Below, in pieces: positions 33,925 through 44,500 of a DNA stretch of 64,000 nucleotides (its first letter is position 1; every line of letters starts with the position of its first letter). The notes beneath the pieces are model-generated. The model made no database searches. It was not told the origin of the DNA and saw only the letters and a list, made by a program, of their open reading frames with translations. Made by a program: the position numbers and the translations under genes. Source of the DNA: Actinomycetota bacterium (GTDB lineage: Bacteria; Actinomycetota; Actinomycetes; Propionibacteriales; Propionibacteriaceae); contig JAIUOT010000060.1 in NCBI GenBank assembly GCA_020161015.1, positions 1 through 64,000 on the forward strand. The letters run 5' to 3'.

Positions 33925-35606
33925 GGGTTCACCTCCCTGGGTCGGATCCACTCGGCAAGCCCCATGGCCAGGGCGGTCAGCACGGCGAGCACGACCGACG
34001 CCGCCAGGGCCATGCCGAAGTTCTCCGCGCCCGGGCGTCCGATCAGCTGGAAGATCACCACCGGCAGCGTGGGACGGTCCGGCCGGGCGAGGAACGAGGT
34101 GGCCCCGAACTCGCCCAGGCTGGTGGCGAAGGCGAAGCCGACCGCCAGCCCGAGCCCCCGCAGCGCGAACGGGAGGTCGATCGTGGCGACGATCCGGGCG
34201 GGCGCGGCACCCAGGCTCGCCGCCGCCTCGTGCAGGCGCGGGTCGATGGCCCGCAGCGTGGGGAGCAGCGTCCGCACCACCAGCGGCAGGGCCACCATCG
34301 CCTGCGCGACGGGGATCAGCAGCCAGCTCGACCGCAGGTCGAGCGGCGGCCGGTTCAGCGTGATCAGGAAGCCGAACCCGACGGTCACCGCCGACACCCC
34401 CAGAGGAAGCATGAACACCGCGTCCACCCCGCGCAGGAACCGCCGTCCCCGTGGCGAGGACGGCCGGCGGGACAGCACGTAGCTCACCAGCAGCCCGAGC
34501 ACGACGGCGATCGCCGTCGCGGCCACGGCCGTGACCACGGAGTTCAGCAGGGCCTGCCAGGCGCTCACCGTGAGCTGGCCGGTGCGTCCTCCCAGCGCGA
34601 CGTAGTGGGCGAACCCGATCCCGTCCGCGGTCACCAGCGAGCGCCAGGCGAGCGAGCCCATCGGCAGGAGCAGCAGTCCGGCCACCACCACAGCGGTGAC
34701 CGCTGCGGCCGGCAGGTCCCCGCGCCGCAGGGGGGCGTCGACCGGGTTGCCGGACAGGCGCAGCGCGCGTTCCTGGCGCGCCCTGGTCGCGCCGGCGACC
34801 ATCAGCGAGGCGGTGACGACGACGAGTTGCAGGATCGACAGCGCGGCCGCGGCGGGCAGGTCGAGCAGCTGCGTGGTCTGGTACCAGATCTCGGTCTCGA
34901 TCGTCCCGTAGCCGCTGCCGCCGAGGACGAGGACGACCCCGAACGCCGACGCGCAGAACAGGAACACCAGCGCGGCGGCCGATGCGATCGCCGGGGCCAG
35001 CGCCGGCAGCGTCACCGTGGCCAGCACCCGTAGCCGTCCCGCGCCCAGGCTGCGCGCGGCGTCCTCGGCCCGGGGGTCGAGCCGTGCCCACAGCGCGCCG
35101 ACCGTGCGCACCACCACCGAGTAGTTGAAGAACACCAGGGCCGCGACGATCGCCACGAACGACTCCTGGAGACCGAGGAAGCCGAGCAGTCCCCGCGGCG
35201 CCAGCAGCGACTGGAACGCCACCCCGACCACCACGGTGGGCAGCACGAACGGGACGCTGACCAGCGCACGCAGTGCCCGGCGCCCGGGGAAGCGGCAACG
35301 GTAGAGCAGGTACGCCCCCGGCAGCCCCAGCAGGACGGAGACCGCCGAGCCGGCCACAGCCTGGCCGAGGGTCTGGCCGACGATGCGCCACGTACGGGGA
35401 GCGGCGAGCACGTCCTGGACCCCGGCCAGGCTGGGCCGTCCGTCGACGATGAAGCCGCGCGCGACGAGAGTGGCCACCGGCCAGGCGAAGAAGACCGCGA
35501 GGAACACCACCGGCAGCACCGCAGCGGCGACCCACACCCACGGGTGGCCGCCCACCCCCGCGGCCCGGGGGCCCCGGACGCGCGGCACGGGCAGGGCGGC
35601 GGTCAC
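33918..35606 (-). CDS. thiP: Thiamine ABC transporter permease
   Basis: A 562-residue permease with about twelve hydrophobic helices and two BPD_transp_1 modules, each with an EAA loop (LDPRAEDAARSLGAGRLRVLATVTLPALAPAIASA; IDPRLHEAAASLGAAPARIVATIDLPFALRGLGLA). Fused double permeases are characteristic of thiamine and iron importers. GTG 35606. Lies between thiB and thiQ in the riboswitch-controlled operon. Confidence 0.92.
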   Translation of the reverse strand: MTAALPVPRVRGPRAAGVGGHPWVWVAAAVLPVVFLAVFFAWPVATLVARGFIVDGRPSLAGVQDVLAAPRTWRIVGQTLGQAVAGSAVSVLLGLPGAYLLYRCRFPGRRALRALVSVPFVLPTVVVGVAFQSLLAPRGLLGFLGLQESFVAIVAALVFFNYSVVVRTVGALWARLDPRAEDAARSLGAGRLRVLATVTLPALAPAIASAAALVFLFCASAFGVVLVLGGSGYGTIETEIWYQTTQLLDLPAAAALSILQLVVVTASLMVAGATRARQERALRLSGNPVDAPLRRGDLPAAAVTAVVVAGLLLLPMGSLAWRSLVTADGIGFAHYVALGGRTGQLTVSAWQALLNSVVTAVAATAIAVVLGLLVSYVLSRRPSSPRGRRFLRGVDAVFMLPLGVSAVTVGFGFLITLNRPPLDLRSSWLLIPVAQAMVALPLVVRTLLPTLRAIDPRLHEAAASLGAAPARIVATIDLPFALRGLGLAVGFAFATSLGEFGATSFLARPDRPTLPVVIFQLIGRPGAENFGMALAASVVLAVLTALAMGLAEWIRPREVNPW

Positions 35607-35667
35607 CGTCGTCCTGTCCGCTCGTGTGGCACCCGCTGCCGGACGCCGCCCCCCGGGCCCGCCGCGC

Positions 35668-36720
35668 TCACCCGATGACGCCCGCCGTCCACTCCTTGAT
35701 CCACTGCTCGCGCTTCGCGCCGAGCTCGGCCACCGGCACCTGGATCGGTGCGTCCACCCTGGCCGCGTGGGCCTTCCAGTCCGCGGGGAGCTCCACGTCG
35801 GGGTCGACCGGGCTCATGTACATCGACTCGGGAATCTCCGCCTGCACTGCGGCGGACAGAAGGAAGTCCACGAACTTCCGCGCCCCCACCTCGTTCTGCG
35901 CGCCGGCGAGGACGCCGGCGTACTCGACCTGGCGGAAGCAGGTCGAGGTCAGCGCCTCCGTGGCGGGCTCGTAGGCCGGGGAGGAGGCATAGGAGACCAC
36001 CAGCGGCCGGTCGCCCTTGCCCGAGGAACCGGAGAACTCGACGGTGTACGCCTCCGTCCAGCCCTTCACGACCTTCACGCCGTTGGCCTTCAGGGCCTTC
36101 CAGTAGTCGAGGTAGCCCGGGTCGCCCTTCGCGCCGACGGTGGCGGCGAGGAAGGCCAGGCCGGGCGAGGAGGACGCCGGGTTCTCCACCACGAGCAGGC
36201 CGGAGTACTCGGGCCGCGCGAGGTCGTCGAGCGTCCGGGGGACGGCGAGACCCTTGGCCGCGAACCAGCGGGTGTCGGCGTTCACGCAGACGTCGCCGTA
36301 GTCGACCGGCGTCAGCGCGTGGGTGTCGTCCGCGGCGAAGGCTTCCGCACCCTCGGGCAGCGCCGGCGAGGTGTACGGGCTGAGGATGCCGGCGCCGATG
36401 GCACGTCCGGCGAAGGTGTTGTCGATGCCGAACACGACGTCGCCCAGCGGCGCGTCCTTGGTGAGGATGAGCTGGTTCACCACCGTCCCGGCGTCACCGG
36501 GGGCGACGAAGGTGACGTCGTAGCCGGTCTCGGCCTTGAAAGCGGCGATGGTCTTCTCCCCGAGTGCGAACGAGTCGTGGGTGATGACGGTGAGGGTGCC
36601 GCTCTCCGTGGGGGCGGACGGCGTCCCTGACGCCGGCGTACCCGACGGCGCGGGGGTGCCCGCGCAGCCGGCGAGCAGGACGGCCGTGGCCGCGGCGGCC
36701 ACGAGCTTCCGGATGGACAT
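35668..36720 (-). CDS. thiB: Thiamine-binding lipoprotein
   Basis: A 350-residue lipoprotein: lipobox LLAGC (C19), Thr/Ser/Pro linker, then a ThiB/iron-type extracellular solute-binding fold (GTLTVITHDSFALGEKTIAAFKAETGYDVTFVAPGDAGTVVNQLILTKDAPLGDVVFGIDNTFAGRA). ATG 36720 has GGAGGAG at the right distance; a TTG 15 nt upstream overlaps that Shine-Dalgarno and is rejected. Preceded by a TPP riboswitch. Confidence 0.94.
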   Translation of the reverse strand: MSIRKLVAAAATAVLLAGCAGTPAPSGTPASGTPSAPTESGTLTVITHDSFALGEKTIAAFKAETGYDVTFVAPGDAGTVVNQLILTKDAPLGDVVFGIDNTFAGRAIGAGILSPYTSPALPEGAEAFAADDTHALTPVDYGDVCVNADTRWFAAKGLAVPRTLDDLARPEYSGLLVVENPASSSPGLAFLAATVGAKGDPGYLDYWKALKANGVKVVKGWTEAYTVEFSGSSGKGDRPLVVSYASSPAYEPATEALTSTCFRQVEYAGVLAGAQNEVGARKFVDFLLSAAVQAEIPESMYMSPVDPDVELPADWKAHAARVDAPIQVPVAELGAKREQWIKEWTAGVIG

Positions 36721-36775
36721 GCTGGTCTCCTCCAACTTCTCGGAGGGCCCGGGACGGCTCCCGGGGAGAATTCCC

Positions 36776-36862
36776 GACTCCCTACGCCGGTGCTAGCCGG
36801 ATCAGGTTCGAGGGTCTGCGGACTCCCGCACTCTCAGCGCCCCGCGGCGCTCCCCTGTCGGT
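36776..36862 (-). promoter_or_regulatory. TPP riboswitch (THI element)
   Basis: Reading leftward, the RNA shows the THI-box hallmarks in order: ACAGGGGAGCGCC, CTGAGAGTGCGG, ACCCTCGAACCTGATCCGG and CTAGCACCGGCGTAGGGA. These are the conserved pyrimidine- and pyrophosphate-binding arms. It ends about 55 nt upstream of thiB's ATG; no U-tract terminator follows, but GC-rich arms (CCCGGG repeated near 36745-36765) approach the Shine-Dalgarno, favouring translational control. Confidence 0.95.
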
Positions 36863-36935
36863 ATCAGAGGCTACCAGTGCCAGGAGCGGTCCGACTCTGG
36901 CGCGGGGGTACCCCGGTTGTGCCAGTCTTGGGCGC

Positions 36936-38513
36936 ATGACCGCGCAGTCCGACGCCATCGCCAAGATCAAGACCGGCTACACCTTCGACACCCCGTCCAT
37001 CGACCTCGGCGTGCTGATGGCCGACGGGACGCCGCAGACCGACGTGCGGGTGCGGCTGTCACTGTCGATGCTGAACCGGCACGGCCTGGTCGCCGGCGCC
37101 ACCGGCACCGGGAAGACCCGCACGCTCCAGCTGCTGGCCGAGCAGATCTCCGCGGCCGGGGTCGCGGTGTTCGCCGCCGACATCAAGGGCGACCTGTCCG
37201 GCATCGCGATCCCGGGGACGCCGAGCGAGAAGCTGCTGGCCCGCACGCAGAAGATCGGCCAGGACTGGCAGCCCGTCGGCTGCCCGACCGAGTTCTACGC
37301 GCTCGGCGGCCAGGGCACCGGCATCCCGCTGCGGGCCACCGTGTCGTCGTTCGGGCCGATCCTGCTGAGCAAGGTGCTGGGCCTGAACGAGACCCAGGAG
37401 TCCAGCCTCGGCCTGGTGTTCCACTACGCCGACACCGCCGGCCTCCCGCTGCTCGACCTCGCCGACCTCCGGCAGGTGCTGCAGTACCTCACCGGCGACG
37501 AGGGCAAGGCGGAGCTGAAGGCGATCGGCGGGCTGTCGGCCGCCACGGCCGGCGTGATCCTGCGCAGCCTGGTGACCCTCCAGACCCAGGGCGCGGACGA
37601 GTTCTTCGGCGAGCCGGAGTTCGACACCCGCGACCTGCTGCGCACCTCCGCCGACGGCCACGGCGTGATCTCCCTGCTGGAGCTGCCGAACCTCCAGGAC
37701 CGTCCGGCGATCTTCTCCACGTTCCTGATGTGGCTGCTGGCCGACCTGTTCCACGACCTGCCCGAGGTCGGCGACCTCGACCAGCCGAAGCTGGTGTTCT
37801 TCTTCGACGAGGCGCACCTGCTGTTCAACGGCGCGTCCAAGGCCTTCCTCGACGCCATCGCGCAGACCGTCCGGCTCATCCGCTCCAAGGGGATCGGGAT
37901 CTTCTTCGTCACGCAGTCGCCGACCGACGTTCCCGACCAGGTTCTCGCCCAGCTGGGCTCCCGGGTGCAGCACCAGCTGCGTGCCCACACCCCCAAGGAC
38001 GCGAAGGCGCTGAAGGCCACCGTCGAGACCTACCCGACCAGCCAGTACGACCTGGCAGAGACCCTCCAGTCGCTCGGCATCGGCGAGGCGATCGTCACCG
38101 TGCTGAACCCCGACGGCGCCCCGACCCCGGTGGCGTGGACGCGGATGCTCGCCCCGCGCGCCTCCATGGAGCCGATGCCGTCGGACTGGCTGGCCAACGG
38201 CGTGGCGTCCTCGGCCATGCAGGCCAAGTACGGCCAGGACATCAACCGCGACTCCGCCTACGAGATGCTGGCCCGCCGGCTGGAGGCGGGCGCGGCCAGG
38301 GCGCAGGCCGAGGCCGACGCACAGGCGCGCGCCCGGGAGGAGGCCGCCGACCAGCGCGAGGCGGAGCGCGAGCGCGCGCCGCGTTCGACGTCCTCGCGGC
38401 GCGCCCCGAAGTCCGGAGTGGAGAAGGTGCTCGGCTCGGCCACCTTCTGGAACCAGGTCATCCGCGTCGGCGGGCAGGTCGTCCGCACGATGTGGGGCAC
38501 CGCCCGCCGCTGA
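36936..38513 (+). CDS. HerA-like ATPase (DUF853/YjgR family)
   Basis: A 525-residue FtsK/HerA-type P-loop ATPase: Walker A GATGTGKT (54-61), Walker B LVFFFDEAHLLF with D291-E292, and motif FVTQSPTDVPDQVLAQLGSRVQHQLRAHTPKD carrying the arginine finger. The C-terminal 80 residues are Ala/Arg/Glu-rich, coiled-coil-like. Family members are hexameric helicase-like proteins of unsettled role. ATG 36936; monocistronic. Confidence 0.92.
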   Translation: MTAQSDAIAKIKTGYTFDTPSIDLGVLMADGTPQTDVRVRLSLSMLNRHGLVAGATGTGKTRTLQLLAEQISAAGVAVFAADIKGDLSGIAIPGTPSEKLLARTQKIGQDWQPVGCPTEFYALGGQGTGIPLRATVSSFGPILLSKVLGLNETQESSLGLVFHYADTAGLPLLDLADLRQVLQYLTGDEGKAELKAIGGLSAATAGVILRSLVTLQTQGADEFFGEPEFDTRDLLRTSADGHGVISLLELPNLQDRPAIFSTFLMWLLADLFHDLPEVGDLDQPKLVFFFDEAHLLFNGASKAFLDAIAQTVRLIRSKGIGIFFVTQSPTDVPDQVLAQLGSRVQHQLRAHTPKDAKALKATVETYPTSQYDLAETLQSLGIGEAIVTVLNPDGAPTPVAWTRMLAPRASMEPMPSDWLANGVASSAMQAKYGQDINRDSAYEMLARRLEAGAARAQAEADAQARAREEAADQREAERERAPRSTSSRRAPKSGVEKVLGSATFWNQVIRVGGQVVRTMWGTARR

Positions 38514-38525
38514 GCCCTCCGGGGA

Positions 38526-39773
38526 TCAGCCGGCCAGGTCGTCCAGCGGGACGGACGGGTCGGCGAGGCGGTCGGCGGCGACCACCGTCCGGGCGCGGAT
38601 GAGCCGCTGGACGGCGTCCATCGTGCCCCAGACGTTGACGTGCAGGCCGGCGAGCACGCGGACACCGGACCCCTCCGGCACGACCCAGAACGCCATGAAC
38701 TCCGGAGCCGACTCATCGCCCCGCAGCACCAGCTCTGCGTCCGTGCCCCGCGGCACGTGGCCCGCGTACTCCAGTCCGGCCTCGTACTGGTCGGAGAAGA
38801 AGAACGGCACCGGGTCGTAGGCCACCCTCGCGCCGGCCATCGACCGGCCCGCGGCGAACCCGCCGTCGTGCGCGTTCGCCCAGTGCTCGACCCGCACCGG
38901 CCCGCCGAGGAGGCTGCTGCGCCAGCGGGCAACGTCGCCGGCGGCCCACACCCCGTCCAGGCTGGTCCGCAGCGCGGCGTCGGTGAGGACGCCGTCGTCG
39001 ACGTCGGCACCGGCGGCCTCTGCCAGCTCCGTGCGCGGACGGATGCCGACGCCGACCACCACGACCCGCGCGGGCAGCGTCTCCCCTGCCGAGGTGACCA
39101 CCCCGGTGACCGCGTCCTCACCGGCGAACGACGCCACCCCCGTGCCGAGGCGGAACTCCACCCCGTGGCTGCCGTGCCACCGGGCGAACCAGCCGCCGAT
39201 GTGGGTGCCCATCACGGCCTCCAGCGGCGCCGGCCGGGGTTCCACGACGGTCACCGCGCACCCGTGGGCGCGGGCTGCCGCGGCGACCTCCAGCCCGATC
39301 CACCCCGCGCCGACGACCACCACGTCGCCCCCGTCGCGCAGGCGCTCCCGCAGGGCGAGGGCGTCGTCGAGCGTGCGCAGGTGGTGGACGCCGGGCAGGT
39401 CAGCGCCGGGCACGTCCAGCCGCCGGACCGCAGAGCCGGTGGCCAGGAGCGCGCGGTCCCAGGACAGCACGGTGCCGCCGGCCAGCGTGGCGGTGCGCGC
39501 CGAAGCGTCGAGGGCGGCCACCGGGTCGCCCAGCACCAGGTCGACCCGCTGGTCGGCGTACCACTGCGGATCGTGGGGGAAGGCCGCGCCCTCCCCGGCG
39601 GTGTCGAGGAGGAGGTCCTTCGACAGCGGCGGGCGCTCGTAGGGCAGGTGGTCCTCCTCGGTCACCAGCAGGATCTCGCCGTCCGCGTCCTGCTCGCGGA
39701 TGCCCTCCACCGCCCGCGCGGCGGCCAGGCCGCCACCGACGATCAGGTACCGGGTGCGCTCTGTCTCGCTCAT
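38526..39773 (-). CDS. FAD-dependent ferredoxin/rubredoxin reductase-type oxidoreductase
   Basis: A 415-residue pyridine-nucleotide-disulfide oxidoreductase fold: FAD motif LIVGGGLAAARAVEGIRE, PYERPPLSKDLL, NAD motif VVVVGAGWIGLEVAAAA, and FAD site GVWAAGDVARW. The C-terminal domain (EHWANAHDGGFAAGRSMAG to the end) is of the reductase_C type found in ferredoxin and putidaredoxin reductases. Its partner is not evident; it could serve ferredoxins reduced by the PFORs encoded nearby. ATG 39773 chosen; open frame continues upstream without support. Confidence 0.9.
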   Translation of the reverse strand: MSETERTRYLIVGGGLAAARAVEGIREQDADGEILLVTEEDHLPYERPPLSKDLLLDTAGEGAAFPHDPQWYADQRVDLVLGDPVAALDASARTATLAGGTVLSWDRALLATGSAVRRLDVPGADLPGVHHLRTLDDALALRERLRDGGDVVVVGAGWIGLEVAAAARAHGCAVTVVEPRPAPLEAVMGTHIGGWFARWHGSHGVEFRLGTGVASFAGEDAVTGVVTSAGETLPARVVVVGVGIRPRTELAEAAGADVDDGVLTDAALRTSLDGVWAAGDVARWRSSLLGGPVRVEHWANAHDGGFAAGRSMAGARVAYDPVPFFFSDQYEAGLEYAGHVPRGTDAELVLRGDESAPEFMAFWVVPEGSGVRVLAGLHVNVWGTMDAVQRLIRARTVVAADRLADPSVPLDDLAG

Positions 39774-39897
39774 GACCCCACAGTGCGCGCCCGACGTGCG
39801 CCGCGTCGATACCAGCTTCGACCCAGCGCGCCGCGGCACCGTGGTGGGTAGGGGTCCCTGGAGGGCCGAGGGACCGGGCCCGTACTAGCCTTCCCCC

Positions 39898-40572
39898 GTG
39901 ACCAGCGAATCCCCCGGCCCGTCCGCCCGTCCCGGACTGAGGGTGGGCCACGTGCCCGGCGTCACCCTGACGAAGTGGCGGCGCACGTGGGCCGAGCGCC
40001 TGCCCGGCGTCCCGCTGGAGGTCGCCGAGGTCACCGAGGCCGACCAGCGCGCGGCCCTGGACGACGGGCGCGTCGACATGTGCTTCGCCCGGTTGCCGCT
40101 CGACAGCGCCGGGCTGCACGTCATCCGCCTGTACGACGAGGTGGCGGTGGTCGTCGCGCCGAAGGACCACCCCTTCGCCGAGCGGGAGGAGGTGTCGCTG
40201 GAGGACCTGTCCGTGGAGACGCTGGTGACCGGGGACGCGGAGGCGAGCGCCACCGAGCGGGTCGCCTGGGGCGCCGGGGTCGCCGTGATGCCCCACTCGA
40301 TCGCCCGCTCGCAGAGCCGCAGCGACCTCGTCTTCCGGCCCCTCACCGACGCCGAGCCGACGACCGTCGTGCTGGCCTGGCGGGTGGACACCCCCGACGA
40401 GCTCGTCCAGGAGTTCGTCGGCATCGTCCGGGGACGCACGGCGAACAGCTCACGGACCGCGGCGGAGCGGGCGAGCCGGCCCGCTCCGGCCCCGGAACCG
40501 CGCAGGGAACGTCCCGCGAAGGCCCCGCGGCGCGGCGGCGGGCCGCAGCGCGGGCGCGGGCGTCGCCGCTGA
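39898..40572 (+). CDS. LysR-type substrate-binding domain without HTH
   Basis: A 224-residue protein consisting of a LysR-type effector domain (LRVGHVPGVTLTKWRRTWAERLPGVPLEVAEVTEADQRAALDDGRVDMCFARLPL; VAVVVAPKDHPFAEREEVSLEDL) from residue 14 to about 185, then a basic Arg/Pro-rich tail of 40 residues. There is no helix-turn-helix. Such proteins occur in actinobacteria; the Arg-rich tail might bind nucleic acid or a partner, but this is speculation. GTG 39898. Confidence 0.8.
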   Translation: MTSESPGPSARPGLRVGHVPGVTLTKWRRTWAERLPGVPLEVAEVTEADQRAALDDGRVDMCFARLPLDSAGLHVIRLYDEVAVVVAPKDHPFAEREEVSLEDLSVETLVTGDAEASATERVAWGAGVAVMPHSIARSQSRSDLVFRPLTDAEPTTVVLAWRVDTPDELVQEFVGIVRGRTANSSRTAAERASRPAPAPEPRRERPAKAPRRGGGPQRGRGRRR

Positions 40573-40582
40573 GCCGCTCGGC

Positions 40583-41587
40583 TCAGGCGTAGCGGCCGGA
40601 GTGGAGCACCGCCTGGTACTGGGCGCGCTCGTAGGCCGAGGAGTCCTCGACGGAGGCGGCGCTCATCGAGCCCCGCAGCTGGGCCACCCCGGTGTACTCG
40701 TGGGCCGTCATCCAGCGCTCGGCCTCGGCGAGCATGACCGCGACCGCCTCCGGCCCCCGCCGCAGGATCGCGGACGCCGTGCAGGCCACGTCGGCGCCCA
40801 CCAGCAGCGCCTTGATGATCTCAGACCCGGAATGGACGCCCGAGGTGCAGGCCAGGCCCACCTCGGGGAGCTGCCCGCGCAGGATGCCCAGCCAGCGCAG
40901 GGCGATCCGCTGGTCGTCCGGCTCGGACAGGTCGGCCCGGGCCAGCAGGGACAACCGCTCCAGGTCGAGGTCCGGGGCGTAGAACCGGTTGAACAGCACG
41001 AGGCCGTCCGCCCCGGCGTCCACCGCGAGGGCGGCGAACTTCGACATCGCCGAGTAGTAGGGCGACAGCTTCACCGCCAGCGGGATGTCGACGGCGATCT
41101 TGACGGCCTCGATCGCGGCCAGGTGCGCGAGCTCGACGTCGGCCGCGCCGACCGACGGGTCGGCGGCCATCGTGTACAGGTTCAGCTCGAGCGCGTCGGC
41201 CCCGGCGTCGGCGAGCTGGGAGGCGTAGCGCTGCCAGGAGCCGGGACGGGTGGCGTTGAGGCTGGCGATCACCGGGATCCGCAGCTGCTCCTTGGCGCGA
41301 CGCACCAGGTTGACGTGGGCACCGGCACCGAGGTCGGGCTGCTCGAGCTCGGGCAACGGGCTGCCGGAGAACTCGGCGAAGTCCTCGCCGGCGTCCATCA
41401 GTTCGGCGAGCTGGCTCTCCTCGGCCAGCACCTCCTCCTCGAACAGCGAGGGCAGCACGACCGCGGACGCACCGGCCGCCTCCAGCGCGAGCAGCGAGTC
41501 CAGCCGGCCCGTCATCGGCGATGCCGAGGCCATCAGGGGACCCGAGAGCGGCAGCCCGAGGTAGCTGGTCGAGAGATCGGGCCTCAT
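40583..41587 (-). CDS. Dihydroorotate-dehydrogenase-like flavoprotein linked to PFOR
   Basis: A 334-residue TIM-barrel FMN protein: LSTSYLGLPLSGPLMASASPMTGRLDSLLALEAAGASAVVLPSLFEEEV, then IPVIASLNATRPGSWQRYASQLADAGADALELNLY, PLAVKLSPYYSAM and ADGLVLFNRFYAPDL. The FMN- and orotate-site pattern resembles PyrD, but this subgroup is a separate family repeatedly placed beside nifJ in bacteria and cyanobacteria; its reaction is unknown. ATG overlaps the PFOR stop by 4 bp. Last gene of the PEPCK-PFOR operon. Confidence 0.88.
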   Translation of the reverse strand: MRPDLSTSYLGLPLSGPLMASASPMTGRLDSLLALEAAGASAVVLPSLFEEEVLAEESQLAELMDAGEDFAEFSGSPLPELEQPDLGAGAHVNLVRRAKEQLRIPVIASLNATRPGSWQRYASQLADAGADALELNLYTMAADPSVGAADVELAHLAAIEAVKIAVDIPLAVKLSPYYSAMSKFAALAVDAGADGLVLFNRFYAPDLDLERLSLLARADLSEPDDQRIALRWLGILRGQLPEVGLACTSGVHSGSEIIKALLVGADVACTASAILRRGPEAVAVMLAEAERWMTAHEYTGVAQLRGSMSAASVEDSSAYERAQYQAVLHSGRYA

Positions 41588-44500
41588 GGTTCCTCCTTGG
41601 GGGCGGGCAACCCACGTTCCATACCCGCCAGTTGCGAGTAATAGTGCCAGCGTTCGTCGGCGTCCGCCTGTGCGAGTTGTGCCAATTCCTCCGCGCGTGT
41701 CGGGTTCGCCCTCGCCAGCATCGCGAATCTCGCCTCGCTCTGCATGAAATCGCGGACCGGCATGCTCGGCGCGCGGCTGTCCAGGTGGAGGGGATGGCCG
41801 TCCCCGCCCGGCCGGAACCGGTACAGCGGCCAGTACCCGCTCGCGACCGCCTCCGCCTGGTGGCTCATCGAGGTGGCCATGTCGATGCCGTGGGCGATGC
41901 AGGTCGAGTAGGCGATGAGCAGGGACGGGCCGGGCCAGGCCTGCGCCTCCAGCATCGCCCGGACGGCCTGCTGCTGGTTGGCGCCGATCGCGAGCTGGGC
42001 GACGTAGACGTCGCCGTACGCCTGCGCGAGCACGCCGAGGTCCTTCTTGGCCGTGCCCTTGCCCGCGGTGGCGAACTTCGCCGTCGCGCCCCTCGGGCTG
42101 GCCTTGGACGCCTGCCCGCCGGTGTTGGAGTAGACCTCGGTGTCGAGCACGAGGATGTTCACGTTGCGGCCGCTGCCGAGCACGTGGTCGAGGCCGCCGT
42201 AGCCGATGTCGTAGGCCCAGCCGTCGCCGCCGATGATCCACACCGACTTGTCGACGAGCTCGTCGGCCAGCGAGAGCAGCCGGCGGGCCGCGTCGTCGGT
42301 CGCGACGTGGCCGGCGAGCACCGCCTTGAGGCGCGCGACGCGTTCGCGCTGGGCGGCGATGCCCGCCTCGTCGGCCTGGTCGGCGGCCAGCAGGGCGTCC
42401 GCCAGCTCGGCGCCCACCTGGGCACGCAGGACGCCGAGCAGCCGGCGGGCCTCCGCGGACTGGAGGTCCTGGGCGATGCGCATGCCGAGGCCGAACTCGG
42501 CGTTGTCCTCGAACAGGGAGTTCGACCAGGCGGGGCCCCGGCCGTCCGCGTTCGTGGTGTAGGGGGTGGTCGGCAGGTTCCCGCCGAAGATCGAGGAGCA
42601 CCCGGTGGCGTTGGCGATGATCATCCGGTCGCCGAACAGCTGGGTGAGCGTCTTGATGTAGGGCGTCTCTCCGCAACCGGAACAGGCCAGGGAGAACTCG
42701 AACAGCGGCTGGAGCTGCGCCACCCCCTTGACCTGGTCGGCGCGCACCTCGGTGCGGTCGGCCTCGGGCAGCCCGAGGAAGAACGCGAAGTTCCCCCGCT
42801 CGGCGTCGCGGTGGTCGCGCGCCGGCGCCATGTCGAGCGACTTGTGCTTGTGCTCGCTCTTGGAGCGGGCCGGACAGATGTCGGAGCAGATCCCGCACCC
42901 CGTGCAGTCGTCCGGGGCCACCTGCACCACGAGCCGCCGACCCGGGTGGGCGCGATCCTTGTACTCCTTGTGCAGGAAGCCCTCGGGGGCGCCGGCCAGG
43001 TCGACGGGGTCGGCCAGCTTGATCCGGATCGCGGTGTGCGGGCACACCACGGCGCACTTGCCGCAGTCGATGCACAGGGACGGGTCCCACACCGGCAGCT
43101 CGGCGGCGATCCCGCGCTTCTCCCACTTCGCGGTGCCCGTCGGCCACGCGCCGTCCACGGGAAGGGCGCTGACCGGCAGCAGGTCGCCCTGCCCGTGCAG
43201 CATCGCGCCGGTGACGCGCCGGACGAGGTCCCCGGCGGCCTCGGGCAACGGCGGCAACCGGTGCTCCGTGCTGGTGGGGCGCAGGGCGGCCGGCAGCGGG
43301 CGCAGCGCGGCGATCGCGGCGTCCACGGCGGCGAAGTTGCGCTCCACGACCGTGCGGCCCCTCCGCCCGTAGGTCTTCTCGACCGACTCCTTGATGGCGG
43401 CGACGGCCTCGTCGGCCGGCAGCACCCCGGAGAGGTAGAAGAAGCAGGGTTGCATCACCGTGTTGATCCGCCGGCCCAGGCCGGCCGCCTTCGCCACCGC
43501 CTCGGCGTCGATCACCCAGGTGCGCAGGCGCTTCTCCGCGATCTCGGCCTGGACCTCGACCGGCAGGTGGTCCCAGGTGTCCTCGCCGTGGGGCGAGTTC
43601 AGCAGCAGGGTGGCGCCGGGCCGGGCCACGTCCACGGTCTTCATCGTGCGCAGCAGGTCGAACTGGTGGACGGCGACGAAGTCCGCCCGGTCGACGAGGT
43701 AGGTGGCCCGGACGGGCGTCCGGCCGAACCGCAGGTGCGAGACGGTCACCGCCCCGGACTTGCGGGAGTCGTAGACGAAGTACCCCTGGGCGAAGTTGTC
43801 CGGTTGCTCGCCGATGATCTTCACCGAGTTCTTCGCTGCCCCCACGGTGCCGTCCGAGCCGAGGCCGAAGAACACCGCGGACAGGTGGTCCTCCGGTACC
43901 CGGAACGCGTGGTCGGGCGTGAGCGAGAGGTGCGTCACGTCGTCGACGATGCCGACCGTGAACCGCGGACGGGGCTCTGCGGCGGCCAGTTCGTCGAAGA
44001 CGGCCTTGGCCATCTGCGGGGTGAACTCCTTCGACGACAGGCCGTAGCGGCCCCCGATCACGCGGGGACCCGGACGGCGCGACAGCGCGACGAGTACGTC
44101 CGCGTGCAGCGGCTCGGCGGGGGCGCCCACCTCCTTGATGCGGTCGAGCACCGCGATGGCGCGGACGGTCGGCGGCAGCGCGGCCAGGAACGCCTCCACC
44201 GGGAACGGCCGGAACAGCCGGACGGTGACCAGCCCGACCTTCTCCCCACGGCGCACGAGCTCGTCGACGGTCTCGCCGAGGCAGCCGGTGGCCGAGCCCA
44301 TCACCACCACCACGCGCTCCGCGTCCGGGGCACCGGCGTAGTCGACCAGCCCGTAGCGGCGCCCGGTGCGCGCGGCCAGCTCGTCGAGCACCTCCGCCAC
44401 CACCGCCGGCACGGCGTCGTGGAAGGGGTTGGCCGCCTCCGCGGCCTGGAAGAAGGTGTCGGGGTTCTCCGCGACGCCGCGGATGATCGGGGCGTCCGGG

